The translations under genes and the position numbers were made by a program. DNA of 64,000 bases from the NCBI GenBank assembly GCA_910584365.1, contig CAJUAF010000005.1, positions 95,664 to 159,663 of the forward strand. The letters are read 5' to 3'. Each line of letters opens with the position of its first letter. The stretch's first letter is position 1. Of this stretch, positions 32,215 to 42,900 are shown piece by piece. This stretch comes from an uncultured Muribaculaceae bacterium. GTDB taxonomy: Bacteria; Bacteroidota; Bacteroidia; Bacteroidales; Muribaculaceae. The notes under the pieces are model-generated. The model was given only the letters and a program-made list of their open reading frames with translations, was not told the origin of the DNA and made no database searches.

Positions 32215-34056
32215 TCAGAACTTGTAAGTGATTCCGACAAGGCCCGTAAGCCCCTGGGAAGGGATGCCGAAGATAAGCCGGGACCGCTTGTTGAGAATGT
32301 TGTCCACGCGGCCGAATACGGTGAACGCCGGGGTGAAGCGCCAGGAAGCTCCTCCCCAGAGATTGGTAAGGTCGCCGAGCTTGTAGGAGCAGTCCTGCGA
32401 GGCTCCCCCTTCGTAATAGTCCTGGTCGTTGAGCCAGATGTCGGCGCCGATATAGCGGCACTCCTGGCGTCGGTCGAGACGGGCGGTAAAACCGAGGTCC
32501 ACAGACAACGCCCCGAGGGGACGGACGGTTGCCGACACGCCGAGTACATGGCGGGCGCGGTCACTCCAGTAAATCCAGCTTTTGTCATTGTCGTCGCCGA
32601 GGGTACCTTCATAAGAGAGGGCTACTTCCACCAGCGAACGGTATTGCCAGTCTATACGGCCTCCGATTTTCCATGAGCGCATACGCTGGGCCAGGAAGAA
32701 ATTATAGACTTCCCCCTGGCTCCGCTCGCTCTGGAACGGCATCAGCCAGTCATTGGCGGCGGCATAGTCGGCCGTAAGCGTAAGGGATGCCCCGTAGAAC
32801 GGGCCTATGCGAAGACCGAGCTGGCCGGTAAAAGCGAGATTTGAGAAATGGTAGCCGGCCCGGAAATCGGAGTAGCGGGATGTGGCGAACAGGCGTTCCA
32901 TAGGGTTAGTCTCAACGCCCCCGCCGAATTTCAGCCATGCTCCGAAACGGGAGTCGGGATTTACTCCGAGAGTGACATCGGGAGCTACGTGGAAAGTCTT
33001 TCCGGAGTTGAACGACAGCCCGAGACGGGCACCGGCGCGTCCGTAGAAACTTCCTCCGTTGTATTCCACCGCGGGGAGGAAGTCAATCTGGCCGAGCGTC
33101 TTTCCTCCGACCTCACCGTCAAGTGGCATTTTCCATGACTGACTCTCGGCTGCCAGCGCGGAGGCATCGAAGAAATGACCGTAATGGAGGAATTTTCCTT
33201 CGATGTCGAGACCGACTGCGGCATTGTCGGAAACCTGTTCGCGGACATTGCCGTTGAAGCCGAAGATGGTCTGATTAGCGGCCGGAAGCGTGAAAGCCGC
33301 GGCGTCGGGGAGCGCCTTCCTGACTTTCTTATTGTTGAACAGGCCGAAGCGGGCGCCTACGCCGTAGGTCAGGTGGTCGCTGTATCGTCCCTCGAAAGTG
33401 CCGCGGAAATTCCACCGGAAATTATTCAGAGTGGAGGAGGCGGGCGCTTCCACGGGGACCGTCGGATCGGTCACAGGAATGACGGCAGACTGCCCGTAAT
33501 ATGTCTCGGGGACTGACCAGCCGGAATAGGCCACGTCGGTCGAGAGACGCAGACGGTTGTAGGAGCCGAACCGCTGCACGAAATCCAGTCCCCCCGATAT
33601 ATCGAGGCTTTTCCAGCGGAAGTCGCCGTAGGGGGAACTGTCATATTTGTAGTCACGGTTGTCAGCCTGGAGCCAGACGTTGAGTCCCGTTGCCTCTCTG
33701 GCAATAATGGCATACCCGGCGGAAAGAGCGACATCAAGAGAGGGGAAATATCCCAGGTCGACATATCCGCGCCAGGGAGTGGCTCCGAAAGCCGCTTCGG
33801 TAAGCGCTGGTTCGAAGCGCGACAGACCTGTCGCCACAGGGGCGTTCCCCTCGGCTTCCTGCATCCGGAGGCTGACTTTCTTTATCTCCGGCAGTTTTAC
33901 CGTCGGGAAAACGGTAGGACGTGCCGCGGCCCGTTGCTCGGGCACGATCTCGCGGTCGATAGTGATTTCCTTGTTGAGGTCTTGGGCCCTGACACCGGCC
34001 GGAAAGAGGCTTCCGGCGAGAATCGCACCCAGGGAAATGATATGTTGGGTTTTCAT
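32215..34056 (-). CDS. Outer-membrane beta-barrel protein, TonB-receptor-like without plug
   Basis: A 613 aa protein with signal peptide MKTQHIISLGAILAGSLFPA...VRAQ and then alternating amphipathic strands ending in LVGITYKF, the aromatic C-terminal signature for BAM-dependent outer-membrane insertion. There is no recognisable plug domain between signal and barrel, only a short Pro-rich linker (EQRAAARPTVFPTVKLPEIK). In Bacteroidales such a protein regularly follows a long TPR protein gene, as here (23 nt gap). The substrate is unknown. Confidence 0.8.
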   Translation of the reverse strand: MKTQHIISLGAILAGSLFPAGVRAQDLNKEITIDREIVPEQRAAARPTVFPTVKLPEIKKVSLRMQEAEGNAPVATGLSRFEPALTEAAFGATPWRGYVDLGYFPSLDVALSAGYAIIAREATGLNVWLQADNRDYKYDSSPYGDFRWKSLDISGGLDFVQRFGSYNRLRLSTDVAYSGWSVPETYYGQSAVIPVTDPTVPVEAPASSTLNNFRWNFRGTFEGRYSDHLTYGVGARFGLFNNKKVRKALPDAAAFTLPAANQTIFGFNGNVREQVSDNAAVGLDIEGKFLHYGHFFDASALAAESQSWKMPLDGEVGGKTLGQIDFLPAVEYNGGSFYGRAGARLGLSFNSGKTFHVAPDVTLGVNPDSRFGAWLKFGGGVETNPMERLFATSRYSDFRAGYHFSNLAFTGQLGLRIGPFYGASLTLTADYAAANDWLMPFQSERSQGEVYNFFLAQRMRSWKIGGRIDWQYRSLVEVALSYEGTLGDDNDKSWIYWSDRARHVLGVSATVRPLGALSVDLGFTARLDRRQECRYIGADIWLNDQDYYEGGASQDCSYKLGDLTNLWGGASWRFTPAFTVFGRVDNILNKRSRLIFGIPSQGLTGLVGITYKF

Positions 34057-34079
34057 CGGAAATTCGGATAAGAAAGTTG

Positions 34080-37019
34080 TTAGCGGTCGAGACGGGAGTC
34101 AATCATCTGGAAGATGTCGGTTTCCGAGCCGGGATAGTTCTCGCGCAGCGAGCGCAGATATTCGTCGGCTTCAAACGTGTTGCCTTTGCGGCGGTTGATA
34201 TCGCTCAGGAGGATGAAGCCTCGGGCCAGCCAGTATTCATGGGGCGTATTGGAGTCGATGAGGGCGTTGACCTGGCGCAGGGAAGCGTCCAGTTTGCCGG
34301 CATCGAAAAGTTCCTGGGCGTGGTAATAGGCGGCTTTGGCTCCGGGAAGGGTCTCCGGACGCTCGGCCAGCTTTGACAGTAGCTCGGACGCGCGGGTGGT
34401 CTCGCCGGTGGCCTTGTATGCCAGCGCCTGAGCCAGCATCACTTCGCGCCGTTCCTCATCGCCGATGGAGGAGGAACTGAGCAGCTGGGAGGCGATGCGG
34501 AGGACTTCGTCGTTGTTGCCCATATCGCGGCTCAGACGAAGCACCCCGAGGCGTGCGCGGTTGACATCGATGGGGTTGGAGGATTTTTCGGAAAGCATCC
34601 GGTAAGCGGCGAGCGCTTCGGGACCCCTCCCTTCCTTCTCGTGTATGTCAGCAAGGATGGAAAGGGCGCTGACGGCCTCTTTCGATTCCGGGAAAGCGGC
34701 GATAAGTTCGTCGGCCAGGCGGACGGCGTCGGCGTTGCGGCCGCTCTCGCTGGCTTTCTCCACCCCTTCGAGCTGAAGGGCGACAAGCTCGGACTGGTCC
34801 ATCTTCGGAGCGTCCGGAACCGTGGCCAGGAAGGCAGCGTAGTCGCTGACCTGTCCGCGGTCGGCATAGATATGCTTCAGATCTTCGGCGGCGGCGCGGG
34901 CCTCCTCGGAGGTGGGATAGGTGCGGATAACGTGTTTGTAGCTCTTTACCGCCTCATCCGCCTGTCCGGAATTGAGCTGGGCGATGGCAAGCAACAGTGC
35001 GCCCTGGCGCCCCTGGGGTGTGGACGGGAAGCGGGAAGAGAGGGAGGTGTAGGTTGCTATGGCGCGGTCGTTGTGTTCCAGTTCGGTATAGCTTTCGCCG
35101 GTCTCGAGCATCGCCGAGGGGATAAGCACTGAGTTGGGGAATTTCTTCATCATCGCGGCCAGTCCGTCGATCTTTCCCTGATGGTCGCGCCGGAGTCCCT
35201 TGATAATAGCCTGCTGGTACATCGGGTAGTCGGCGGCCGTAGGGGCGGCTTCGATGGCGCGCTCATAGTCGGCTTCGGCGGCGGTGAAGTCCGAGGAATA
35301 GTAGCTGCAGTCTCCGCGCCGGTTGAGTGCGTCGGCTTTCAGGGTGGCGACATCGGCGGGAGTAGATGAGGAGAGGGATTTCAGGAAACGGTCCATGTAA
35401 TCTTTAGCCGAGGAGAAATCTTTCAGGGCGAAGCGGGCGTAGGCCATGTCGTAGAGCGCCAGCGAGTGGTTGGGATTTGTGGAAGGGGTCTCGCGCAGGA
35501 AACGGTTGTAGTTGTCCACGGCCTCGCGGTAATTCCCCTGACGATACTGGGCCTCTCCCAGCCAGAGTGTGGCCTCGGAAGCTGTCTCGGCTGAGTAGCG
35601 TCCCATCGAACGGGCTTCTTTCAGGAGTGTGGCAGCTTCGGCGGCTCGTCCGGACCGGAGCTGGCGCGTTCCGTAGATGAACAGAACCTGCTGTTTGGCG
35701 GCCAGGACCTTCTCGGTAGGTTTCTTTATGTTGTTGATCGCGTTGAGGGCAGCGCCGTAGTTATTGTCGGTGATGTAGCCGTTTATGATATAGTCGGCCA
35801 CTTCGGGCGCGAGCTTCGAGTCGGGGTATTTCTTCAGGAAGTTCTCGAACTGTACCACCGATGAACCGAAAGGAATCTTGCCTCCGTGGACCGAGGCCAC
35901 GGCGTAATTATAGGAGGCCAGTTCGGTGGTGGCGCTGTCGTAGTCTCTTTTCACGGCCTGGTCGAGGGCCATCAGGGCGGCGTCGTAGTTTCCTTCCCGG
36001 AGATAGCTCTGGCCGATATAGAGGTAGGCAGACTGCCCCATGGCGTTGTCCTGAGTGACAACATCCGTCAGCAGCCGTATGGCGTTTTTATAATCTCCGC
36101 GGTTATAGTCGTCGACGCCTACGATGTAAAGCGCCGAGGGGAGAGGCCGGTCGGTAAGCTGCAGATACTGTTTCAGCGCGGCGACGGCTTTGTCAGTCTC
36201 TCCCATGCCATAGAGCGATTCTCCGGCCACGCGGAGCATTTCGGGAAGATACTCCGCCGGACAGTTCCCTTTGATAAGTTTTGAGGCTTCGGCGTAAGCC
36301 TTTTTCCAGTCGCCGTCGCGGTAATAGAGCTGGGCGAGATAATAAGGGGTCATCCGCGCCGGATCGCTGTTGTCGACAACAACCTTCGAGAATCCGTTCA
36401 TGGCGGCGCTCCAGCGGTCGTTGACATAGTCGGTATAGGCCAGATAGAACCGGGCGGCGTTGGCCAGGGGGGTAGCCAGGAGGGCATTGTAAATGGGCGT
36501 GGCCTCGTCATAGCGGGCGAATTTCAGCAGACAGTAAGCCTGGCGCAGCTGCTTCTCCTCGGCTTCCGAGGGGTTGAGCGACTCGTCGTCGACCGTCTCG
36601 TAGATGGCCAGCGCTCCGGCGTAGTCCTCCTTGTCGAAAAGGCATCCGGCCAGTCCGGTCAGAGCCCGCTGTCGCAGCGGCGAGGCAGGATAGCGTGTGA
36701 GGAAGTCGGAAAACATCGCCTCGGGGTTTTCTCCCGGGATGTGGGCGCAGGCCGTGGCAAGCTGGAATTCCGCCTGTTCGCGCAGTGGTGAGCCCTGGGG
36801 CATCCGGGCCAGGGCATGGCGCAGCTGGTCGGCTGTCCCACGGAAGTTGTCGTCGCCCAGCATCAGCGACGCGCGTTCCCCGTAGCCCGGAGGAGCGGGA
36901 ACGTTGGCGACAGCGCCGCCGGATTCGGCGGCGGTCATTGCCGGAAGCATATCGGCGGCCGAAACAGAGGCCGGAAAGATGGTTATGGCGGCGGCACAGA
37001 GGCCGGAAAGAAGTTTCAT
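34080..37019 (-). CDS. Long periplasmic tetratricopeptide-repeat protein
   Basis: A 979 aa exported protein (MKLLSGLCAAAITIFPASVS, signal peptide). Nearly its whole length is TPR helix pairs, for example DYAGALAIYETVDDESLNPS, GNYREAVDNYNRFLRETPST, and EHNDRAIATYTSLSSRFPST. TPR scaffolds bind partner proteins; the pairing with the outer-membrane barrel gene downstream suggests a shared envelope role, such as cell-surface assembly. ATG 37019 gives the signal peptide; a longer open frame begins further upstream. The 72-nt gap to ubiE/menG shows no clear terminator. Confidence 0.85.
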   Translation of the reverse strand: MKLLSGLCAAAITIFPASVSAADMLPAMTAAESGGAVANVPAPPGYGERASLMLGDDNFRGTADQLRHALARMPQGSPLREQAEFQLATACAHIPGENPEAMFSDFLTRYPASPLRQRALTGLAGCLFDKEDYAGALAIYETVDDESLNPSEAEEKQLRQAYCLLKFARYDEATPIYNALLATPLANAARFYLAYTDYVNDRWSAAMNGFSKVVVDNSDPARMTPYYLAQLYYRDGDWKKAYAEASKLIKGNCPAEYLPEMLRVAGESLYGMGETDKAVAALKQYLQLTDRPLPSALYIVGVDDYNRGDYKNAIRLLTDVVTQDNAMGQSAYLYIGQSYLREGNYDAALMALDQAVKRDYDSATTELASYNYAVASVHGGKIPFGSSVVQFENFLKKYPDSKLAPEVADYIINGYITDNNYGAALNAINNIKKPTEKVLAAKQQVLFIYGTRQLRSGRAAEAATLLKEARSMGRYSAETASEATLWLGEAQYRQGNYREAVDNYNRFLRETPSTNPNHSLALYDMAYARFALKDFSSAKDYMDRFLKSLSSSTPADVATLKADALNRRGDCSYYSSDFTAAEADYERAIEAAPTAADYPMYQQAIIKGLRRDHQGKIDGLAAMMKKFPNSVLIPSAMLETGESYTELEHNDRAIATYTSLSSRFPSTPQGRQGALLLAIAQLNSGQADEAVKSYKHVIRTYPTSEEARAAAEDLKHIYADRGQVSDYAAFLATVPDAPKMDQSELVALQLEGVEKASESGRNADAVRLADELIAAFPESKEAVSALSILADIHEKEGRGPEALAAYRMLSEKSSNPIDVNRARLGVLRLSRDMGNNDEVLRIASQLLSSSSIGDEERREVMLAQALAYKATGETTRASELLSKLAERPETLPGAKAAYYHAQELFDAGKLDASLRQVNALIDSNTPHEYWLARGFILLSDINRRKGNTFEADEYLRSLRENYPGSETDIFQMIDSRLDR

Positions 37020-37091
37020 GTTCGCTATGTTTTTTCCTGCGGGGGAGGGATGATGTCCTTCCCGGCGCAACGGCAGGTCTTTAGGGAATAA

Positions 37092-37841
37092 TTATTGACG
37101 CGCGGGCTTGACGGCGGTGTAGATTGTGCAGACGCCGAACGTCAGAGGTCTCAGGGCCGGCGCCTCGAGTCCGGCTCCCGTCATCAGGGAGAGCATCCTG
37201 TCCCCCTGGGGCATCGCGGCGATTGAGGCCGGCAGATAGGAATAGGCGCTGACATCCTTTGACACCAGGCGCCCCGCAGCCGGAATTATCCAGCGGGTGT
37301 AAAGCCGGTAGAAAGGGCGGATCAGCGGTGAGGTCGGGGTGGAAAGCTCGATGACATACAGTTTTCCTCCCGGACGGAGTACGCGGGCCATCTCGGCGTA
37401 ACCGCGGTCGAGATGCTCGAAGTTGCGGACTCCGAACGCTACCGTGACGGCATCGAAGGTATCGTCGGGAAAAGGTAAGGCCAGGCAGTCCCCCTTGGTT
37501 AGGGTGATGCGGTTCGCCAGTCCGGCTTCCTGGATCTTGCGGCGCCCTACGGAGAGCATCCCTTCCGAGAGGTCGACGCCGGTAATCCGGCAGCCGGGGA
37601 TGGCGCGGGCAAGCTGCAGGGCCATGTCGCCGGTGCCGGTGGCCACGTCCAGCAGGGCGGCGGGGCTGTCGGCGGCGATAGCCCTGACGACCTTGCGGCG
37701 CCAGGAGCGGTCCACGCCGAACGTCATCGCGCGGTTCATAAAGTCGTAGGCGGGGGCGATGTTGTCGAACATCGCCTCCACCTGACGGCTCTTGGGGTCA
37801 TTACTCCCGTATGGGGTTATTTTCTCGGCTTTGATTTCCAA
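37092..37841 (-). CDS. menG: Demethylmenaquinone methyltransferase
   Basis: Class I SAM methyltransferase (UbiE/MenG) for the last step of menaquinone synthesis. Signatures: MFDNIAPAYDFMNRAMTFGV, LLDVATGTGDMALQLARAI and VAFGVRNFEHLDRGYAEM, with RPGGKLYVIELSTP. No ATG sits before the conserved PYGSNDPKSRQVEAMFDN; a TTG at 37841, 14 nt after the purC stop, gives a 249 aa protein of normal length (EIKAEKITPYG). The much longer open frame upstream overlaps purC and is not coding. menA is at 3434-4372. Confidence 0.9.
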   Translation of the reverse strand: MEIKAEKITPYGSNDPKSRQVEAMFDNIAPAYDFMNRAMTFGVDRSWRRKVVRAIAADSPAALLDVATGTGDMALQLARAIPGCRITGVDLSEGMLSVGRRKIQEAGLANRITLTKGDCLALPFPDDTFDAVTVAFGVRNFEHLDRGYAEMARVLRPGGKLYVIELSTPTSPLIRPFYRLYTRWIIPAAGRLVSKDVSAYSYLPASIAAMPQGDRMLSLMTGAGLEAPALRPLTFGVCTIYTAVKPARQ

Positions 37842-37855
37842 TGCGGGGAACGGAG

Positions 37856-38806
37856 TTAGATGGCGAGATTTTCCAGGCAGTCGAGAAGATTTTTCTCGAT
37901 GCGGGCCTCGAGATTGTCGGAGGGAGCGGGCTTGAACTTGAGTCCGGTGATATGCTCGTAAAGTTCGATGTAGCGCTGCGATACCTCTTCGCAGAATTCC
38001 GGAGTCATTTCGGGAACGGTCTGTCCCTCCTTGCCCATGAAGTTGTTGTCGATAAGCCACTGGCGCACGAATTCCTTTGAAAGCTGGCGCTGGGGTTCTC
38101 CCTTCTCGAAGCGTTCCTGATATCCGTCGGCATAGAAGTAGCGCGAGGAATCGGGGGTGTGGATTTCGTCGATAAGGATAACCTTTCCGTCGCGCTTGCC
38201 GAACTCATATTTGGTGTCGACAAGAATCAGCCCCTTTTCAGCGGCCATCTCGCTTCCGCGGCGGAAGAGTGCGCGGGTGTATTCCTCCATCTGGCGGTAG
38301 TCTTCCTCGGAGACAAGGCCCTGGGCGATGATTTCCTCCCGGGAGATGTTCTCGTCATGTCCCTCGGCTGCTTTGGTGGTGGGGGTGATGATGGGTTCGG
38401 GGAATTTCTGGTTCTCCTTCATCCCCTCGGGGAGCTGTACTCCGCAGAGGACGCGGTTTCCGGCCTTGTATTCGCGCCATGCCGAGCCGGTGAGATAACC
38501 GCGGATAATCATTTCCACGGGAAATCCCTCGCAGCGGTAGCCGACGGTCACCATCGGGTCGGGGTCAGCCAGGCGCCAGTTGGGGACGATGTCGGCGGTG
38601 GACTGGAGGAAATATGAGGCGATCTGGTTGATTACCTGGCCCTTGAAAGGAATCCCCTTGGGAAGGATTACGTCGAAGGCCGAGATGCGGTCGGTGGCGA
38701 CCATAGCCAGAAGGTTGTCCTTGATAGTGTAGACATCACGTACTTTCCCGTGGTAGACGGCTGTCTGGCCGGGAAGATTGAAGTTGGTTTTCAGAAGAGT
38801 TTCCAT
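37856..38806 (-). CDS. purC: Phosphoribosylaminoimidazole-succinocarboxamide synthase
   Basis: PurC (SAICAR synthetase) adds aspartate to CAIR in purine synthesis. The 316 aa form with YHGKVRDVYTIKDNLLAMVA, TDRISAFDVILPKGIPFKG, and the loop EMIIRGYLTGSAWREYKAGN is the longer Bacteroidota/eukaryote-like type, compared with about 240 aa in E. coli. A short gap of 23 nt separates it from phoH upstream. Confidence 0.95.
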   Translation of the reverse strand: METLLKTNFNLPGQTAVYHGKVRDVYTIKDNLLAMVATDRISAFDVILPKGIPFKGQVINQIASYFLQSTADIVPNWRLADPDPMVTVGYRCEGFPVEMIIRGYLTGSAWREYKAGNRVLCGVQLPEGMKENQKFPEPIITPTTKAAEGHDENISREEIIAQGLVSEEDYRQMEEYTRALFRRGSEMAAEKGLILVDTKYEFGKRDGKVILIDEIHTPDSSRYFYADGYQERFEKGEPQRQLSKEFVRQWLIDNNFMGKEGQTVPEMTPEFCEEVSQRYIELYEHITGLKFKPAPSDNLEARIEKNLLDCLENLAI

Positions 38807-38829
38807 CTTTGCAAGAAATATGATGTTTT

Positions 38830-39783
38830 TTAAGTTGTCTGTTTAGCCTCCTCGTCGGCGCGGGCGTATGCCTCTACGATACGCTGGACAAGCGGGTGGC
38901 GCACGATGTCTTTCTTCCCGAACTCGATTTTTCCGATTCCCGGAATATCGCGGAGGATGCGGAGGGCCTGCACAAGGCCGGACTGCACCGTGCGCGGGAG
39001 GTCGATCTGGGTGACGTCGCCGGTGATGATCATCTTGGCGTTCATACCCATTCGGGTGAGGAACATCTTTATCTGGTGGGTGGTGGTGTTCTGGGCTTCG
39101 TCCAGGACTATGACGGCATCGTTGAGCGTGCGTCCCCTCATGAAGGCCAGCGGGGCGATCTGGATGACGTTCGTCTCCATGTATTCCTTGAGTTTCACGG
39201 CGGGAATCATGTCCTCGAGGGCGTCGTAGAGCGGCTGGAGATACGGATCGATTTTGTCCTTCATGTCGCCGGGGAGGAAGCCGAGTTTCTCGCCGGCCTC
39301 GACAGCCGGACGCGAGAGGATGATTTTCTTCACTTCCCGGTTCTTGAGCGCGCGCACGGCCAGGGCGATGGCCACGTAGGTCTTGCCCGTTCCGGCCGGA
39401 CCCAGCGCAAAAGTGAGGTCATTGTGGAGGAACGTCTCCACAAGTTTCTGCTGGTTGGGAGTGCGCCCCGAAATCGGCTTGCCGTTCACCCCGTAGATGA
39501 TGACGTCATCCCCCTTTATGTCGCGGGGCTTCTCCCCCTTGACAATGTCGAGGATGACCTCCTCGGTCAGCTTGTTGTATTTAGCGCAGTAAGCCTCCAG
39601 CTCCTTGATTTTCTTTTCGAACTCTGCGGTCTCGGCATCATCGCCGATAACCTTTATCACAGAGCCGCGGGCTGCCATCCTCAACTTCGGGAAGAGGTTG
39701 CGGACAAGCTGCATATTGGAATTGTTGACCCCGTAGAAACTTACCGGGTCAGCCTGGTCTATAATGACAATTCGTTCAATCAT
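38830..39783 (-). CDS. phoH: PhoH-like ATPase
   Basis: A 317 aa P-loop protein with Walker A GPAGTGKT (residues 128-135) and Walker B VIVLDEAQNTT, plus ILSRPAVEAGEKLGFLPGDM typical of PhoH. An N-terminal KH-like segment (MAARGSVIKVIGDDAETAEF) suggests RNA binding; PhoH homologues are linked to RNA metabolism and ribosome maturation. ATG 39783 (MIERIVIIDQ) is the family start. A TAACTTTG box on the minus strand at 39795-39802 lies 11 nt before it, suggesting a very short leader. Confidence 0.92.
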   Translation of the reverse strand: MIERIVIIDQADPVSFYGVNNSNMQLVRNLFPKLRMAARGSVIKVIGDDAETAEFEKKIKELEAYCAKYNKLTEEVILDIVKGEKPRDIKGDDVIIYGVNGKPISGRTPNQQKLVETFLHNDLTFALGPAGTGKTYVAIALAVRALKNREVKKIILSRPAVEAGEKLGFLPGDMKDKIDPYLQPLYDALEDMIPAVKLKEYMETNVIQIAPLAFMRGRTLNDAVIVLDEAQNTTTHQIKMFLTRMGMNAKMIITGDVTQIDLPRTVQSGLVQALRILRDIPGIGKIEFGKKDIVRHPLVQRIVEAYARADEEAKQTT

Positions 39784-39957
39784 ATATTCATCTGCAAAGT
39801 TACGGAATTTTGCCAAACCGACAGCCCAAATTCCAATAAAAATTACCTACACTAATAACACGCCATCATCCCCCGTAGTTGACTCCGGACCCTCCCGAAG
39901 CCATTTTCCCCACTCTTGTCAATATTAAGGTAAAGGTTAGGAATATTGAGTGTGATG

Positions 39958-42900
39958 TCAGCGGGGAGCGACGGCGGTGGAGTCTGGCGAGGTGGCCGGG
40001 ACGGCAGTGACGGGCAAGGGGGAGGCCGGAAGAGGGGCGGCGGCAGACTTGCGGCGCCGGAAGAGGGGACGGAGGAAGGAGGTGAGGGAGTCGAAGTCCT
40101 TGCGGAGGATTATGCCTACGCCCTGGGTGGTGAGGGCGGAGCGGAGATAGTAGTTCTGGTCGTTGTAGCGGTTGTAGGCTTTGAGGCGGAAGTTGCCGGA
40201 CCGGTTCAGGAGGTATTCCAGGTCGAAGTCGCCGACGAACTGGTTGGAGTTGAGGCTCTGGTCGCGGTAGCCGAAGTTGCCGTTGAAAAGGAGGCGGTTG
40301 TTGAGCAGACGCGAAGAGAGGGCTACGTCGACTTCCACGTCGGAGAAGTCGCCGCGGCTGGAGCGGAGGGCCGGGGCGATGTTCCAGTTGTCGGAAATCT
40401 GGCCGAGGATATTGCCCAGCTGGGAGGAGAGGGTGGAGGAGGCTACCGAGACAAGCTCGTTGCCGCGGGTGGCGCCAGCCATGTATTCGGGGGTATAGAA
40501 ACGGTTCAGGGCCAGCAGATAGAGAATCTGGCGGTTCATCATCTCGTCGGTTGAGATAATCGAGCGCACTTTCCGGTAGACGTCGGAGGTGAGGGTGGGG
40601 AACTCGAGGTCGAAAGCGATTTCGGGCTGACGGATGTCGCCGGAGACCTTCATGATGGCGTTGACCGGGACGTTGGTGCGGTTGAGGTCGTTGTCGTTCA
40701 GGAACGATTCGTCGAGGTCCGAGAGGTTTGCGTTCAGCGAGTAGGCGGCGCGTATGTCGAGCTGCGCCGCGTATGGGTCGCCCCGGAAGGAAATCTCGCT
40801 TCCGGGCTTGATGGTGAAGTCCTTGATGATGATGTCCTGGAGGGTGAAGTTGTAGTCGCCCCGGTCGAGGGTGTAGTTGCCGTACATCTTCAGCTCATTG
40901 TTAGCCGACCCGTAGTCCATCCTCAGGTGGCCGGTGCCGTAGGCGCGTATGCGGTCCCCGCCGATGGGGTCCATCACCAGGTTCATCTGCGCTCCCGGGG
41001 TGATACCCATCTGGATCGTGATATTGTAGTCGGAGGAGGAAGAATCGTCATGCCGCGAAGCCATTTCGCGCAGACGGTTGACAAGGTCCATCGACGTGTC
41101 GCGCATCTCGATCGTGTCGGCTACGCTGATACCGTATTTGCCCTTGTCGCGGAACGTGAGGAAGGAATACTGCTCGGCGTCGACCTGGTCCGAAAGGACG
41201 AATGTGAAGGTGGAGCCGGGTGAAGTGGTCATGTCGACCGTTATGTCTACGCGCCCGGGTACCCCCTTGACGAACGCGCTTCCGTCGCCGAAGATCTTCC
41301 CGTACCAGCGGGGATTCTCCTTCGGCGTCTCGTTGTAGCAGAGCAGATTCCGGGCGCCGGTGATGGCGAACTCGAATTTGGGTTCCTTGAAGAAAGAGTG
41401 ACGCACCCATCCGTTGAGGGCCGCCGTGTGGCCCTGCATATCATGTACGGTGATGCCGTTGAGGTTGATGTATCCGGGCCGGATATGCACCGAGTCGGTG
41501 GCCCAGTAGGTGGTGTTGGTGAAGTTCACTTTCATCTGCACCGAGTCGGCGTAGATGTCCCCCTCCAGGTCGATATACTTGAAATTGCCGTAGACGCGGG
41601 CGCGCCCCGAGGCATACCCGGTGATGTCGGATGCAAATGCCTCCATATAGGGCTGGAGGAATCCGACGGGTTCGCGGTCCACGTTGAAAGTGAGGTCCAG
41701 TGAGTCGCGGGTGGCGAAGATGGCGCCGTCGACGGTCGAGCGCCGGCCGTCGTTGTCGATGTCGGCGGCCAGGACAATCGACTTGTCGGCCGGCTCGAAA
41801 TGGGAGCGGACAACGGCGTCGCCCAGCACCGTCTTGTTGTAGCTGATGTCCTTGACGTGAAGTCCCGGAGTCTGGAGGGCCGGATGCCCCGAATAAAGCT
41901 CGGAGGCATAGAACGTTCCCGAGGCGTCACCGCCGAGCATGGCGGCGTCGATACCGAGGGATTCAAAGAGATAATCGAGACTGAAGTGGCGCAGGTCGAG
42001 CGTCAGCAGGCGCGTGGGGTCTTCGGAAATCTGTCCGTCGATTTTCACAAACTGGTTTCCGTGGGAGACATTTATTCCAGCGATGTCGATTTCCCGGCCG
42101 CAGACGGTAATCCGCGCCGGCTCCACCTGCCAGGTGGAATCATTGAACGTAAGGAAAGAGCGGCGGATATCCACCGTGGTTGTAAGCGGTTCCCCCTCGG
42201 GGCGCGAAAAACGGGCCACGGTTCCGACATTTCCCTCATAGGCGCGGGCACGGTCGATTTTCCAGTCCACGGCGGTGCGCAGCAGATTGTCGTGGCCTCC
42301 GGAAGTCAGCCGGAGAGTCATCGGTCCCCCTTTGGTCGGCACAGTAGTGATGAAATTCAGGCGTGCGCGATTCTCGCCGCCGTCGATATAGGCCGACAGG
42401 GCAGTGTTCTCGATCAGTTTTCCACCCTGTCTCAGATATGGGGCCGAGAGATTGAACTCCAGGTCATGTCCGGGCTGACAGACGGCTCCGTTGATTTTCA
42501 CAGGGTAGATTACGCTAAGTGGAAGATGGAAAAATTCCGCGGGTTTTTCAGTCTCTTTGACGGTGAACTCGAACTGGAAATCATTTACCGGCGCGTTCTC
42601 CTCCCGAATTCCGCGACGCACGGCTGCCAGGGTGGCGTCGTGGCCGCTGTGGGCCGGCAGGAGTGCCGGAAACGCTTCGGCCAGGATATCGATGACGGCA
42701 TGGCCGAGCGACTTAAAATCGAAGTTACCGATGACGGTGCCGTCGATGTAGTCGCTGCTGAGATCGAGACGGGCGGCTCCGTCCTCCAGGTTCCTGGCGG
42801 CAAGGTTGAGACGCGACAGGGCGATTCCCTCCGAATCCGCGGGCTTGAGGGAAATGTCCGAAAAGTTGGCATACCCCTCCATAGAGCGCCAGAGGGGTCC

